Part shown: one piece after another, positions 1 through 10,479 of the stretch
How the letters are laid out: each line of letters begins with the position of its first letter
How positions within the stretch are numbered: position 1 is the first letter of the stretch
Source of the DNA: Marchantia polymorpha subsp. ruderalis
Lineage: Eukaryota > Streptophyta > Marchantiopsida > Marchantiales > Marchantiaceae
Reading direction: 5' to 3'
Length of the DNA stretch: 64,000 nucleotides
NCBI GenBank assembly: GCA_037833965.1
Contig: AP031353.1
Location: 10,418,501-10,482,500 of the forward strand
Program-made: the position numbers and the translations under genes
The notes under the pieces: generated by a model
The model's database searches: none
What the model was told of the DNA's origin: nothing
The model's input: the letters and a program-made list of their open reading frames with translations, nothing else

Positions 1-3000
1 AAGTTAGGGTCCCGTTGGAAAGAGCTCGACGCACTGATTCCAACGAGCCCAAGAACGCTTGGAACGGACGAGGACTTAGGGAGCTATCGCTATTGGAAGA
101 AACGGAGGCGGTCGCCTACGGCGGAAGGAGTTCGCCACCGGCGCGAATTCCGCCTACGCGGAAGGGGGAATCAAGTTTTGTCCTATGCGCGGACGAAGGC
201 GTTCGCCTGTGCACAGGCGAAGTAGGGTTAGGGAAGGCGCGAAGTCCGCCTACGCACAGGCGTTCGCCTGTGCACAGGCGCTTCGGCGTCGGCGGAAAAT
301 CCGCCTTGGGCCCTAGAAATGCGCCTTGTGCGGTAGAAAGTGTACGGCGCCTTCCGCGCCAGCGCGGCGCCGCGTACGTCGGAAGAGCCGCCAGAGTAAT
401 CAAATCGGTACGGACCATGCGGACGGGAAGGGTGGATGCGCTCTTGGACGGACGGAGTTGCGGCGGCGGAAGCGCCGACGGAGAGACAAGGAACGGACAG
501 ACTGGACGGAGACGGCTGACCACGGTCAACGCCTTCCGCGCCAGCGCAGCGCCGCGGACGGAATTCGCCTGCGCACAGGCGAACGCCTGTGCACAGGAGG
601 ATGAAGTTCCGCACCGGCGGAGAATCCGCCGAGGCTCCTGCCTGCGCACAGGCAGGAGTTGAAACTTTTGTCCGACATGCGGACACACGCGTCAAGGTAG
701 AGGGAGATTGGCCGAGGGGCGGTACGAACAAGTGTACCGCGCAAGGCGGAAAACTCGCCTTCGGCGCTACGCCCCCATGTCCGCAGGGTAACACGCTCGC
801 GGAGTTCAAATCCGCCAATTCGAGCGTGAGAGTTTAATCGACGACGGCGGAGCGTGAAGCCGCGCGTGAGAGCGAAGACCGTTCCAGCGTACAGCCGGCG
901 CGGCCTTCAAGTGAGACGTTCTTCACGACCAAGAGCCGACCATGACCTTCGACCGGGCGGCGGAGAACGTCCCATTCTTGAATTCGCGATTCCAATCTCT
1001 TGTGCGCGCTGCGCGCATCCATCTGCTGGCTGCGGGACATTCTCGACGCCGTCGCACAGGAGATTTCTTGTTGGTTGAGGGAGAAGTGAGTGCGCGTGAT
1101 TTGGAATTGAGGGCGATTAGAGTTTGCCGAGAGAGAAAGAAGCGCGGGCAGTGCGGAAGTAGAATGAGCGGGCGAGCGAACCCCAGGAACGCAATGACGA
1201 GACCGAGCAGATTGCGGATGGTGCCACTTCGCCTACCGCAGAACGGGCTGCGCGCTTTTGAGGAGCGCTTAATAGCAAGAAAGCTCGATTTCTTGCTATG
1301 GGGATGGAATTACATCTGTGCGAATATGGTGCGCGAGTGGCTAGAGCCACAGGGACCACCCTCGCGCGGATTGCGTCCGCATGTTGACCGGTGGACAGTC
1401 CAAGATTGGGCGCAGGCGTTGGGAAGATGTGCTGGCATGCCAGGGCATCTCCTTTTCGACAGTGAGAGCATCAAGGTGACCAAGCAAGAAGAGGCGCAAT
1501 TTGTGGAGCTGTTCAAGACCGGGAGGTCTACCAAGAATGGGTACAGGACCCGTGATTACAAGGATCGATTTCGCCGGACTTTGTCCGCGGCGCTGATGCA
1601 ATTACTGCAGCCGCACCGCGCCTGCTACATCACATTGTGGCAGGTCTCTTTTGTGGAGTGCGTCATCGAGGGAACTCCAATTCACTGGGCGAGCATCCTG
1701 CACAGGGTGATGCGACAGCACGCGTTTGAGGAGAAGGGGGGAACTCTAAACCATCTTTCTCCTTTCCTCATCAATTTTTATCGACAGCGGAATTGTTTGA
1801 CAGCGGCGGAGCTTGAACATTTTCCGCCATTGTCCATCGACCATCCCGGGAAGTATGTGCGGGAGAACGAGGTCGACACTGATGCAGAGGAGTCACCGAC
1901 TTCTACCCCATCAAGACGGAGGGACGAAGGGAGACACACTCCTGCAGCACGAGTGCCGCGGAAGCGGCGATGGAGGGAAGAGTCCGAAGAGGAGCAGCAT
2001 CAAGAACCCTTTGCTCCCATTCGACCACGGCCGCTGTGCGAGCCATACAGCCGGCCGAAGCAGAAGGCACGCAGACTGGTGTTACCAGCTGACAGTGCGG
2101 ACACGGCGACAATTGCGACGGAGATAGGAAGTGCGTCGCCAGAGAGGCGAGAGGAAGCGCGGACGACCGCAGGAGCAACGGGCCACGCTGCAACCTCGTC
2201 GGGAGAGAGGCCGCCTACGGGCCAAGGGCCTCCGGAGTTACCACGTGCGATGCGGACAGATGTTCCGTTTGCGCACAGACGAGCCTCCGCGGACGGACGA
2301 GCCTCCGCGGACCGGCGAACACAAGTGGACGTGGATCTACGCTTACGCGTGGGAAGGAGCAGTCCGCCTGTGCACAGGCGCTCACCTGTGCACAGGTCGC
2401 CTGTGCACAGGACGCCTCCACACGTGCCGCCTGTGCACAGGCAAGAATCACCCCCGTTCCAACGTAGGAAGGGGAAGGAGCCGGCGGAAGAACCGCCTAC
2501 GAGACACCGGCCCTCGGGGCCAGACCCTCCGGCGCACCACGCGCCGCAATTTGCGCCTTCGGCGCCAGGGCCTTCGAGCCGAGGAGATACGAGCAGAGAG
2601 CGTGCGGAGGCCGCACTATCGGCGGGAAGTCCGCCGATAGATGCGCCTTCGGCGGTAGGGCCTATAGGCCAAGGAACATCGGGCGTGCGGCCCCCGGTCA
2701 TGTCGCCTTCGGCGATAGATGTCCGCGGCGCTACGCCTGCGGCGGACAAGGCGCCGGCAAATGCGCCTGCGCACGGGCCGGGCACAGTCCCCACGGACCG
2801 ATCAAGGGAGCAGCAGACGGAGGAGCGGAGTGACTGTCCGCGGGATGAAATTTCGATGCGCGATGCGCAATCAAACCCCGCGCAGTCACCCTCCGCTCGA
2901 TCGCATTCTGCGGCGGACGACGGCGACAGAGAGAACGCGGTAGGCAATCAACAAGCGAGCGACGGGGATGCCGCTCGGGTACATTCGCCTTCCGCCTTAG

Positions 3001-3768
3001 ACATTTTGGCGACGAGCAGCGAGGCTGCAGCCGTGCCTTCGCAGGCAGCACACGTCGACGACGTGCAGCCCCACTCGGGGCAGTCGCCGACGCAATCAAT
3101 GGCGACTGAAATTCTCCACTCGGATGATGACGACGGAGGCTCCACGGAAGAAATGTCAGGAGCAGAAGACACCGAGGAGGAGGAGGAGGAAATTGTTGGA
3201 GCGCCGGCGGCGGCGCTCTCTGAGCAGGTGATTCCGTTGCTGCGGTACTTGGATCGCAAGGTCGATAAATACGCCGACCCACTCCAGCCGGGATCTTACA
3301 TCGAGTTAGTGCGCAGGCGGACTCGCACTAAAGTCCACACCAGCAAGCTATTAGCTAGAGTGGACCAGGAGTTGAAGGACTTGAAGGAGAAGCATGCGTG
3401 CTTGTGGGGTCAGTACAAGCTTAATCAGAAATTCTACAAGCACTCCGAGAAGATGAAGGATGAGAAACTGGGCGAGCTCACCAAGGAGCAGGTGAAGGTC
3501 AAGGAAGCACTCAACTCTTAGCAGGCCCAGAATCGGATTTTGTCAGAGGAGCTCGTGCGACAGATGCGGTTGTTGGAACAATGTCAGCTCGCACGGCAGG
3601 CGGATGAAGAGTTAATCCGCAGGTTACAGTCAGAGTGTGGCGACTTGAGAGCGCAACGTGCTGAAGCCGAATCGCAATTAGTGATAATTGAAGAAGATCG
3701 CAGGAAGGAGGCGGATCGCGCGAAGGTGGAGACGGCGAGGCGAGTCGCCCACTGTCTCAAGGGCTACG
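1..3768 (+). mobile_element. Giant LTR copy A, truncated at both ends
   Basis: This is a partial copy of the 5.3 kb LTR family. It enters the window about 300 bases into the LTR, judged against the complete copy at 9277-14617. It ends at 3768 inside the coding part, where the next LTR starts with TGTGGTACC. Bases 1-941 are the non-coding 5' part and carry many palindromes of the type CGCCTGTGCACAGGCG (for example 204-219 and 265-280). The many overlapping open frames there follow from high GC content and palindromes and are not separate genes. Confidence 0.8.
942..3768 (+). pseudogene. LTR-encoded ORF, copy A (one premature stop, 3' truncated)
   Basis: The frame opens at ATG 942 and stays open for 859 codons to a TAG at 3519-3521. 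Other copies have GAG there, so this is a point nonsense change. The same frame continues to 3768, where another LTR interrupts it. Visible architecture: a conserved, Trp- and Arg-rich N-terminal domain of about 300 residues (motifs FLLWGWNYIC, GHLLFDSESIKVTKQEEAQF, HWASILHRVMRQ); a Pro/Arg/Ala-rich low-complexity middle with PVHR repeats; an acidic Asp/Glu run near residues 730-755; then a Lys/Glu-rich coiled-coil segment. I do not recognise the family. There is no reverse transcriptase, protease, integrase or zinc knuckle in it. It lies in LTR U3 sequence, so it would be an element-encoded accessory protein (inference). Confidence 0.75.
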
Positions 3769-6378
3769 TGTGGTACCCCACTTTTGGCAATTTTGAGGAA
3801 ATTAAAACATTTTTGGAAAACTGTACCCTGGCAGCATTGTAAATAGCCTTCGGTACATCAAAACAGAGTGAATCCGGAAGATCGCGGGGATTCTTGAGGG
3901 ATCTTGTAGAATCTGGGATTTGGGGTGCCGCAGTAAGGACAGGCACCACCCTCCCTGCGAGCTCTGCAGTTAGGATTTCTACGGCGCAAGGCGCAAAACC
4001 CGCCTTCGGAGGTTGCGTCCGCGGCTGTAGGGAAACCCTCCCTAATTAGGTCAAACCTCGGGCGCCTTGACCAAGTTAGGATCCCGTTGGAAAGAGCTCG
4101 ACGCACTGATTCCAACGAGCCCAAGAACGCTTGGAACGGATGAGGACTTAGGGAGTTATCGCTATTGGAAGAAACGGAGGCGGTCGCCTACGGCGGAAAG
4201 ATTTCGCCACCGGCGCGAATTCCGCCTACGCGGAAGGGGGAATCAAGTTTTGTCCTATGCGCGGACGAAGGCGTTCGCCTGTGCACAGGCGAAGTAGGGT
4301 TAGGGAAGGCGCGAAGTCCGCCTACGCACAGGCGCTCGCCTGTGCACAGGCACTTCGGCGTCGGCGGAAAATCCGCCTTGGGCCCTAGAAATGCGCCTTG
4401 TGAGGTAGAAAGTGTACGGCGCCTTCCGCGCCAGCGCAGCGCCGCGTACGTCGGAAGAGCCGCCAGAGTAATCCAATCGGTACGGACTATGCGGACGGCA
4501 CGGGTGGATGCGCTCTTGGACGGACGGAGTTGCGGCGGCGGAAGCGCCGACGGAGAGACAAGGAACGGACAGACTGGACGGAGACGGCTGACCACGGTCA
4601 ACGCCTTCCGCGCCAGCGCAGCGCCGCGGACGGAATTCGCCTGCGCACAGGCGAACGCCTGTGCACAGGAGGATGTTCAAGTTCCGCACCGGCGGAGAAT
4701 CCGCCGAGGCTCCTGCCTGCGCATAGGCAGGAGTTGAATTTTTGTCCGACATGCGGACACACGCGTCAAGGCAGAGGGGGATTGGCCGAGGGGCGGTACG
4801 AACAAGTGTACCGCGCAAGGCGGAAAACTCGCCTTCGGCGCTACGCCCCCATGTCCGCAGGGTAATACGCTCGCGGAGTTCAAATCCGCCAATTCGAGCG
4901 TGAGAGTTTAATCGACGACGGCGGAGCGTGAAGCCGCGCGTGAGAGCGAAGACCGTTCCAGCGTACAGCCGGCGCGGCCATCAAGTGAGACGTTCTTCAC
5001 GACCAAGAGCCGACCATGACCTTCGACCGGGCGGCGGAGAACGTCCCATTCTTGAATTCGCGATTCCAATCTCTTGTGCGCGCTGCGCGCATCCATCTGC
5101 TGGCTGCGGAACATTCTCGACGTCGTCGCACAGGGGATTTCTTGTTGATTGAGGGAGAAGTGAGTGCGCGTGATTTGGAATTGAGGGCGATTAGAGTTTG
5201 CCGAGAGAGAAAGAAACCCGGGCGGTGCGGAAGTAGAATGAGCGGGCGAGCGAACCCCAGGAACGCAATGACGAGACCGAGCAGATTGCGGATGGTGCCA
5301 CTTCGCCTACCGCAGAACGGGCTGCGCGCTTTTGAGGAGCGCTTAATAGCAAGAAAGCTCGATTTCTTGCTATGGGGATGGAATTACATCTGTGCGAATA
5401 TGGTGCGCGAGTGGCTAGAGCCACAGGGACCACCCTCGCGCGGATTGCGTCCGCATGTTGACCGGTGGACAGTCCAAGATTGGGCGCAGGCGTTGGGAAG
5501 ATGTGCTGGCATGCCAGGGCATCTCCTTTTCGACAGTGAGAGCATCAAGGTGACCAAGCAAGAAGAGGCGCAATTTGTGGAGCTGTTCAAGACCGGGAGG
5601 TCTACCAAGAATGGGTACAGGACCCGTGATTACAAGGATCGATTTCGCCGGACTTTGTCCGCGGCGCTTATGCAATTACTGCAGCCGCACCGCGCCTGCT
5701 ACATCACATTGTGGCAGGTCTCTTTTGTGGAGTGCGTCATCGAGGGAACTCCAATTCACTGGGCGAGCATCCTGCACAGGGTGATGCGACAACACGCGTT
5801 TGAGAAGAAGGGGGGAACTCTAAACCATCTTTCTCCTTTCCTCATCAATTTTTATCGACAGCGGAATTGTTTGACAGCGGCGGAGCTTGAACATTTTCCG
5901 CCATTGTCCATCGACCATCCCGGGAAGTATGTGCGGGAGAACGAGGTCGATACTGATGCAGAGGAGTCACCGACTTCTACCCCATCAAGACGGAGGGACG
6001 AAGGGAGACACACCCCTGCAGCGCGAGTGCCGCGGAAGCGGCGATGGAGGGAAGAGTCTGAAGAGGAGCAGCATCAAGAACCCTCTGCTCCCATTCGACC
6101 GCGGCCGCTGTGCGAGCCATACAGCCGGCCGAAGCAGAAGGCACGCAGACTGGTGTTACCAGCTGACAGTGCAGACACAGCGACAATTGCGACGGAGATA
6201 GGAAGTGCGTCGCCAGAGAGGCATGAGGAAGCGCGGACGACCGCAGGAGCGACGGGCCACGCTGCAACCTCGACGGGAGAGAGGCCGCCTACGGGCCAAG
6301 GGCCTCCGGAGTTACCACGTGCGATGCGGACAGATGTTCCGTTTGCGCACAGACAAACCTCCGCGGACGGACGAGCCT
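3769..6378 (+). mobile_element. Giant LTR copy B, 5' half
   Basis: It starts with the intact LTR terminus TGTGGTACCCCAC and runs to 6378, where a further LTR terminus begins. Its 5' end lies directly against the late coding part of copy A (flank CTACG). The 5' non-coding part and palindromes match copy A closely. About half of the LTR, including the promoter, is missing. Confidence 0.8.
5016..6378 (+). pseudogene. LTR-encoded ORF, copy B (N-terminal half only)
   Basis: The frame opens at ATG 5016 with the same N-terminal domain as copy A, differing by few residues. It stays open through the basic/Pro-rich middle until 6378. There the next LTR starts, and the frame then reads a short meaningless tail from LTR sequence to a stop at 6450-6452. 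The coiled-coil half is absent. There are no stops within the retained part, so its coding capacity was lost by the junction rather than by point decay. Confidence 0.75.
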
Positions 6379-7292
6379 TGTGGTACCCCACTTTTGGCAA
6401 TTTTGAGGAAATTAAAACATTTTTGGAAAACTGTACCCTGGCAGCATTGTAAATAGCCTTCGGTACATCAAAACAGAGTGAATCCGGAAGATCGCGGGGA
6501 TTCTCGAGGGATCTTGTAGAATCTGAGATTTGGGGTGCAGCAGTAAGGACAGGCACCACCCTCCCTGCGAGCTCTGCAGTTAGGAGTTCTACGGCGCAAG
6601 GCGCAAAACCCGCCTTCGGAGGTTGCGTCCGCGGCTGTAGGGAAACCCCCCGTAATTAGGTCCACCCTCGGGCGCCTTGATCAAGTTAGGGTCCCGTTGG
6701 AAAGAGCTCGACGCGCTGATTCTAACGAGCCCACGAACGCTTGGAACGGATGAGGACTTAGGGAGTTATCGCTACTGGAAGAAACGGAGGCGGTCGCCTA
6801 CGGCGGAAGGAGTTCGCCACCGGCGCGAATTCCGCCTACGCGGAAGGGGGAATCAAGTTTTGTCCTATGCGCGGACGAAGGCGTTCGCCTGTGCACAGGC
6901 GAAGTAGGGTTAGGGAAGGCGCGAAGTCCGCCTACGCACAGGCGTTCGCCTGTGCACAGGCACTTCGGCGTCGGCGGAAAATCCGCCTTGGGCCCTAGAA
7001 ATGCGCCTTGTGAGGTAGAAAGTGTACGGCGCCTTCCGCGCCAGCGCAGCGCCGCGTACGTCGGAGGAGCCGCCAGAGTAATCCAATCGGTACGGACCAT
7101 GCGGACGGCACGGGTGGATGCGCTCTTGGACGGACGGAGTTGCGGCGGCGGAAGCGCCGACGGAGAGACAAGGAACGGACAGACTGGACGGAGACGGCTG
7201 ACCACGGTCAACGCCTTCCGCGCCAGCGCGACGTAGCGCACGGAATTCGCCTGCGCACAGGCGAACGCCTGTGCACAGGAGGATGTTCAAGT

Positions 7293-7700
7293 TCGCAATT
7301 AGTGATACTTGAAGAAGATCGCAGGAAGGAGGCGGATCGCACGAAGGTGGAGACGGCGAGGCGAGTCGCCCACTGTCTCAAGGGCTACGCCCACTGGGAA
7401 GTGAAGGCGCAGGAGAAACTCACACTGCGTGAGTTTGAATTGCGCGCAGCCGGGTTGTTGTCAGGCGACAGTAGGAGTCGACGGAAGGTAGCAAAGAAGC
7501 TCAATGCCTTTCTGTCGAAGGCACAGGATACCATGTCCGCCCTCGAAGTGGAGGTGTCCGCGGCGTTGCAGCGTTTGGGACTGCGCAGTCGAGCGGAAGA
7601 TTGGCAGGGTAGAGAGTTAGTGCGCGGCAGTCGGCCGCGCAGGAGACGTAGTACAGGTTCCGCGGAGTGTAGTGTAGCGTGGTTCCGTGCAGGCGTGTAG
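7293..7700 (+). pseudogene. LTR-encoded ORF, copy C (C-terminal remnant)
   Basis: This is the last 135 or so codons of the LTR ORF, ending at the normal TAG 7698-7700. It includes the conserved segment HCLKGYAHWEVKAQEKLTLR and the Arg/Ser-rich C-terminus (RRRRSTGSAECSVAWF). An upstream frame from 7140 runs into it, but this is a fusion of non-coding LTR sequence created by the internal deletion, not a natural start. Confidence 0.7.
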
Positions 7701-7736
7701 CGTAGTGCAGTGTAGTGTTAGGTAGGACTTAGAAGG

Positions 7737-7745
7737 TATAAAATA
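7737..7745 (+). promoter_or_regulatory. LTR TATA box (copy C)
   Basis: TATAAAATA lies just downstream of the ORF stop and about 975 bases before the LTR 3' end. It is conserved in all four copies that retain this region. Directly after it is a small inverted repeat, CCAGGC-GTTTT-GCCTGG (about 7750-7766), near the expected transcription start. This places the ORF in U3 and leaves the last kilobase as R-U5. Confidence 0.65.
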
Positions 7746-8492
7746 GTTCCAGGCGTTTTGCCTGGGGTTCTTTCCCATCAGAAGTGCAGATCAGGAACCC
7801 ATTTCCTTTGCGTGTTTGTGTCCTTGAGTTCTGTCACCACGCACGAGGAGTTACAACTTAGCGTTCCGCATTTTGTAGCTGAAGGCCTTCGGCCGAATGT
7901 TCAGAGCTAGTCCATTGGTTAGAGACTTGAGTAGTTCGGATCTGCACCTGCGGGTGACTGCCGATGCTCAGAGCCAGCGACTAGTTAGATACTTGAACAG
8001 TTTCGCCCCTACACCTTCGAGTGTTTCTTTCTGATTGTACTCCTTTGGGATTTTTCCCCTGAATGCCAAAGTGAAGTTTTGCTACTTCGTGTAAGCCTTG
8101 GTTGTAAATTCAGGTTACGCTGCAGCAGGTGCCTTGAGGGTAACCCCTGTAGTATTTCTGGGAATGACAAGTGCCTGAGAATTCAAACTCTTCAATAGAC
8201 TGTTGTTGTGTTACTGGAATGTTTCTCAGTGAGTCCTTCAGTGCGGACCTGTGTTCTCTGCGCGTTTTGTGAGTTGAGAGTGTTGTTCACCGCGTAGGAG
8301 TGACTTCGATCCGAAGTAGGCAGTCCAAACCGGGTTTCCTACACTAGCAGCAAGCTAGTGGAAGTGTTGTAAAAGCCGGAGTTGGAAGTCACTACCCGCA
8401 GCTTCACTGAGTGTACTCTTGAGAGACTTTCCCCCTGAAATCTTGAAGTAGAGGTCCTAACGGATCTCTAGGTTGTGTTTCTGTAGTTTCAG

Positions 8493-8514
8493 GTGTGTGT
8501 GTGTGTGTGTGTGT
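8493..8514 (+). repeat. (GT)n microsatellite in LTR U5
   Basis: A run of GT dinucleotides sits at the same place in every LTR copy, with slightly different length (also about 14398-14419, 16848-16867, and as CA at 19200-19220). It divides two imperfect direct repeats of about 90-100 bases, at 8115-8204 and 8514-8615. Confidence 0.85.
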
Positions 8515-8712
8515 TACGCTGCACTGTGCGACCTCCGAGTGCGCTCCGAGTGGACACTTGCAGTATTTCTGGGAGTGACAGTCGCCTGAGAATTCAAACT
8601 CCTCAATAGTCTGTTAAAACGTGACACTTTGTACCCTGTGTGTTCCTCTGTCCCTGTGGGTTCGACCTTTCTACCACTATATTGCAGTTTTAGCCTTTAG
8701 TGGGTTATTACA

Positions 8713-9276
8713 CTCCCATTCGACCGCGGCCGTTGTACGAGTCCTACAGCCGGCCGAAGGAGAAGGCGCGCAGGCTGGTGTTACCAGCCAACAGCGCGGA
8801 CACGGCGACGATTGCGACGGAGAAAGGAAGTGCGTCGCTAGAGAGGAACGAGGGAGCGCGGACGTGCGCAGGAGCAACGGACCACGCTGCAGCCTCGACG
8901 GACGGGAGGCCGCCTACGGGCCAAGGGCCTCCGGAGTTACCAGGTGCGTTGCGGACAGGTGTTCCGCCTGCGCACAGGCGAGCCTCCGCGGACGGACGAG
9001 ACTCCGCGGACGGACGACCACAAGCGGACGTGGACCTGCGTCTACGCGTGGGAAGAAGCAGTTCGCCTGTGCACAGGTCACCTCCACACGTGCCGCCTGT
9101 GCACAGGCAGGAATCACCCCCGTTCCAACGTAGGAAGGGGAAGGAGCCGGCGGAAGATCCGCCTACGAGACACCGGCCTTCGGGGCCAGACCCTCCGGCG
9201 CACAACGCGCCGCGATTTGCGCCTTCGGCGCCAGGGCCTTCGGGCCGAGGAAATGCGAGCAGAGAGCGTGCGGAGG
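8713..9276 (+). mobile_element. LTR fragment E (middle of the LTR ORF)
   Basis: This is a 564-base piece from the middle of the LTR ORF. It is open in frame and encodes the Pro/Arg-rich segment with PVHR repeats. It belongs to a variant different from copy B, since many substitutions separate them. It begins right after the LTR end at 8712 and stops at the LTR start at 9277. The continuation of this piece appears to be 14618-17064, with 33 bases missing relative to intact copies. Confidence 0.7.
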
Positions 9277-10479
9277 TGTGGTACCCCACTTTTGGTAATT
9301 TTGAGGAAATTAAAACATTTTTGGAAAACTGTACCCTGGCAGCAATGTAAATAGCCTTCGGTGCATCAAAACAGAGTGAATTTGGAAGATCGCGGAGATT
9401 CTCGAGGGATCTCGTAGAATCTAGGAGTTGGGTGCAGCAGTAAGGACGGGCACCACCCTCCCTGCGAGCTCTGCAGTTAGGATCCCTACGGCGCAAGGCG
9501 CAAAACCCGCCTTCGGAGCTGCGTCCGCGGCGGTAGGGAAATCCTTCATATTTAGGTCAACCCCCGGACGCCTTGACCTAGCTAGGGTCTCGTTGGAAAG
9601 AGCTCGACGCACTGATTCCAACGAGCCCAAGAACGCCAACAGCGGATAAGGACTCCGGGAGTTATGAAGGTTGTAAGATACTCAGCTCTTCGCCTGCGCA
9701 TAGGCGGAGAAGTTTTGTCCTATGCGCGGACGAAGGAAGTTCGCTTGTGCACATGCGAAATAGGGTTTGAGGTAGGCGTGAAGTTCGCCTATGCACAGGC
9801 ATCCGCCTGTGCACAGGCGCTTCGGCGTCGGTGGGAAATCCGCCTTGGGCCCTAGAAATGCGCCTTGTGAGGTAGAAATTGTACGGCGCCTTCTGCGCCA
9901 GCGCAGCGCCGCGGGCGAGCAAGGAGCCGCCAGAATAGTCAAATCCGTACGGACCGTACGGACGGGACGGATGGATGCGCTCTTGGACGGACGGAGTTGC
10001 GGCGGCAGAAGCGCCGACGAAGAGACAAGGAACGGACAGTCTGGACGGAGACGGCTGACCGCGGTCAACGCCTTCTGCGCCAGCGCGTCGCCGCGGACGG
10101 AATTCGCCTGCGCACAGGCGAGCGCCTGTGCACAGGAGGATGAAGTTCCGCGCCGGCGGAGAATCCGCCGAGGAGTCTGCCTGCGCACAGGCGGGAGTTG
10201 AACTTTTGTCCGACATGCGGACACACACGTCGAGGCAGAAGGGGATTGGCTGAGGAGCGATACGAACGAGTGTACCGCGCAAGGCGGAAAACTTGCCTTC
10301 GGCGCTGCGCACCCATGTCCGCGGTGTAGTACGCTCGCGGAGTTCAAATCCGCCAATTCGAGCGTGAGAGTTTAATCGGCGATGGCGGAGCGTGAAGCCG
10401 CGCGTGAGAGCGGAGACCGTCTCAGCGTAGAGCCGGCGCGGCCATCAATTGAGACGTCCTCCACGAGCAAGAGCCGACC

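Larger units (their letters stand above)
6379..8712 (+). mobile_element. Giant LTR copy C, internally deleted but with both termini
   Basis: Both LTR ends are present: TGTGG at 6379 and TTATTACA ending at 8712. About 3 kb between the 5' non-coding part and the end of the ORF is missing, with the deletion junction near 7292. A few bases of shared sequence (TCGCAATTAG context) are visible there. The five bases outside the ends, AGCCT on the left and CTCCC on the right, do not match, so no target-site duplication is seen. Confidence 0.8.

Noticed and set aside
204..600. Regularly recurring palindromes considered as a CRISPR array
   Set aside because: Spacing is irregular, the intervening sequence is itself conserved between copies, and the context is a eukaryotic retroelement.
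15..840. Many overlapping long open frames on both strands in the 5' part of each LTR (also 4165-4865, 6798-7290, 9662-10356, 23288-23952)
   Set aside because: They occur in all frames of GC-rich palindromic sequence, differ between copies and contain only low-complexity repeats. They are shadows.
2000..2947. Antisense frame opposite the LTR ORF (also 8744-9496, 11538-12059, 21152-21636)
   Set aside because: A by-product of palindromes and Pro/Arg-rich codons on the other strand. No independent start context or conserved domain.
8700..9350. Frame starting with ATG 8700 and running into LTR-ORF sequence (similarly 14605)
   Set aside because: The ATG lies in the LTR end and the frame was created by the junction. 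The natural start of the ORF is far upstream and missing.
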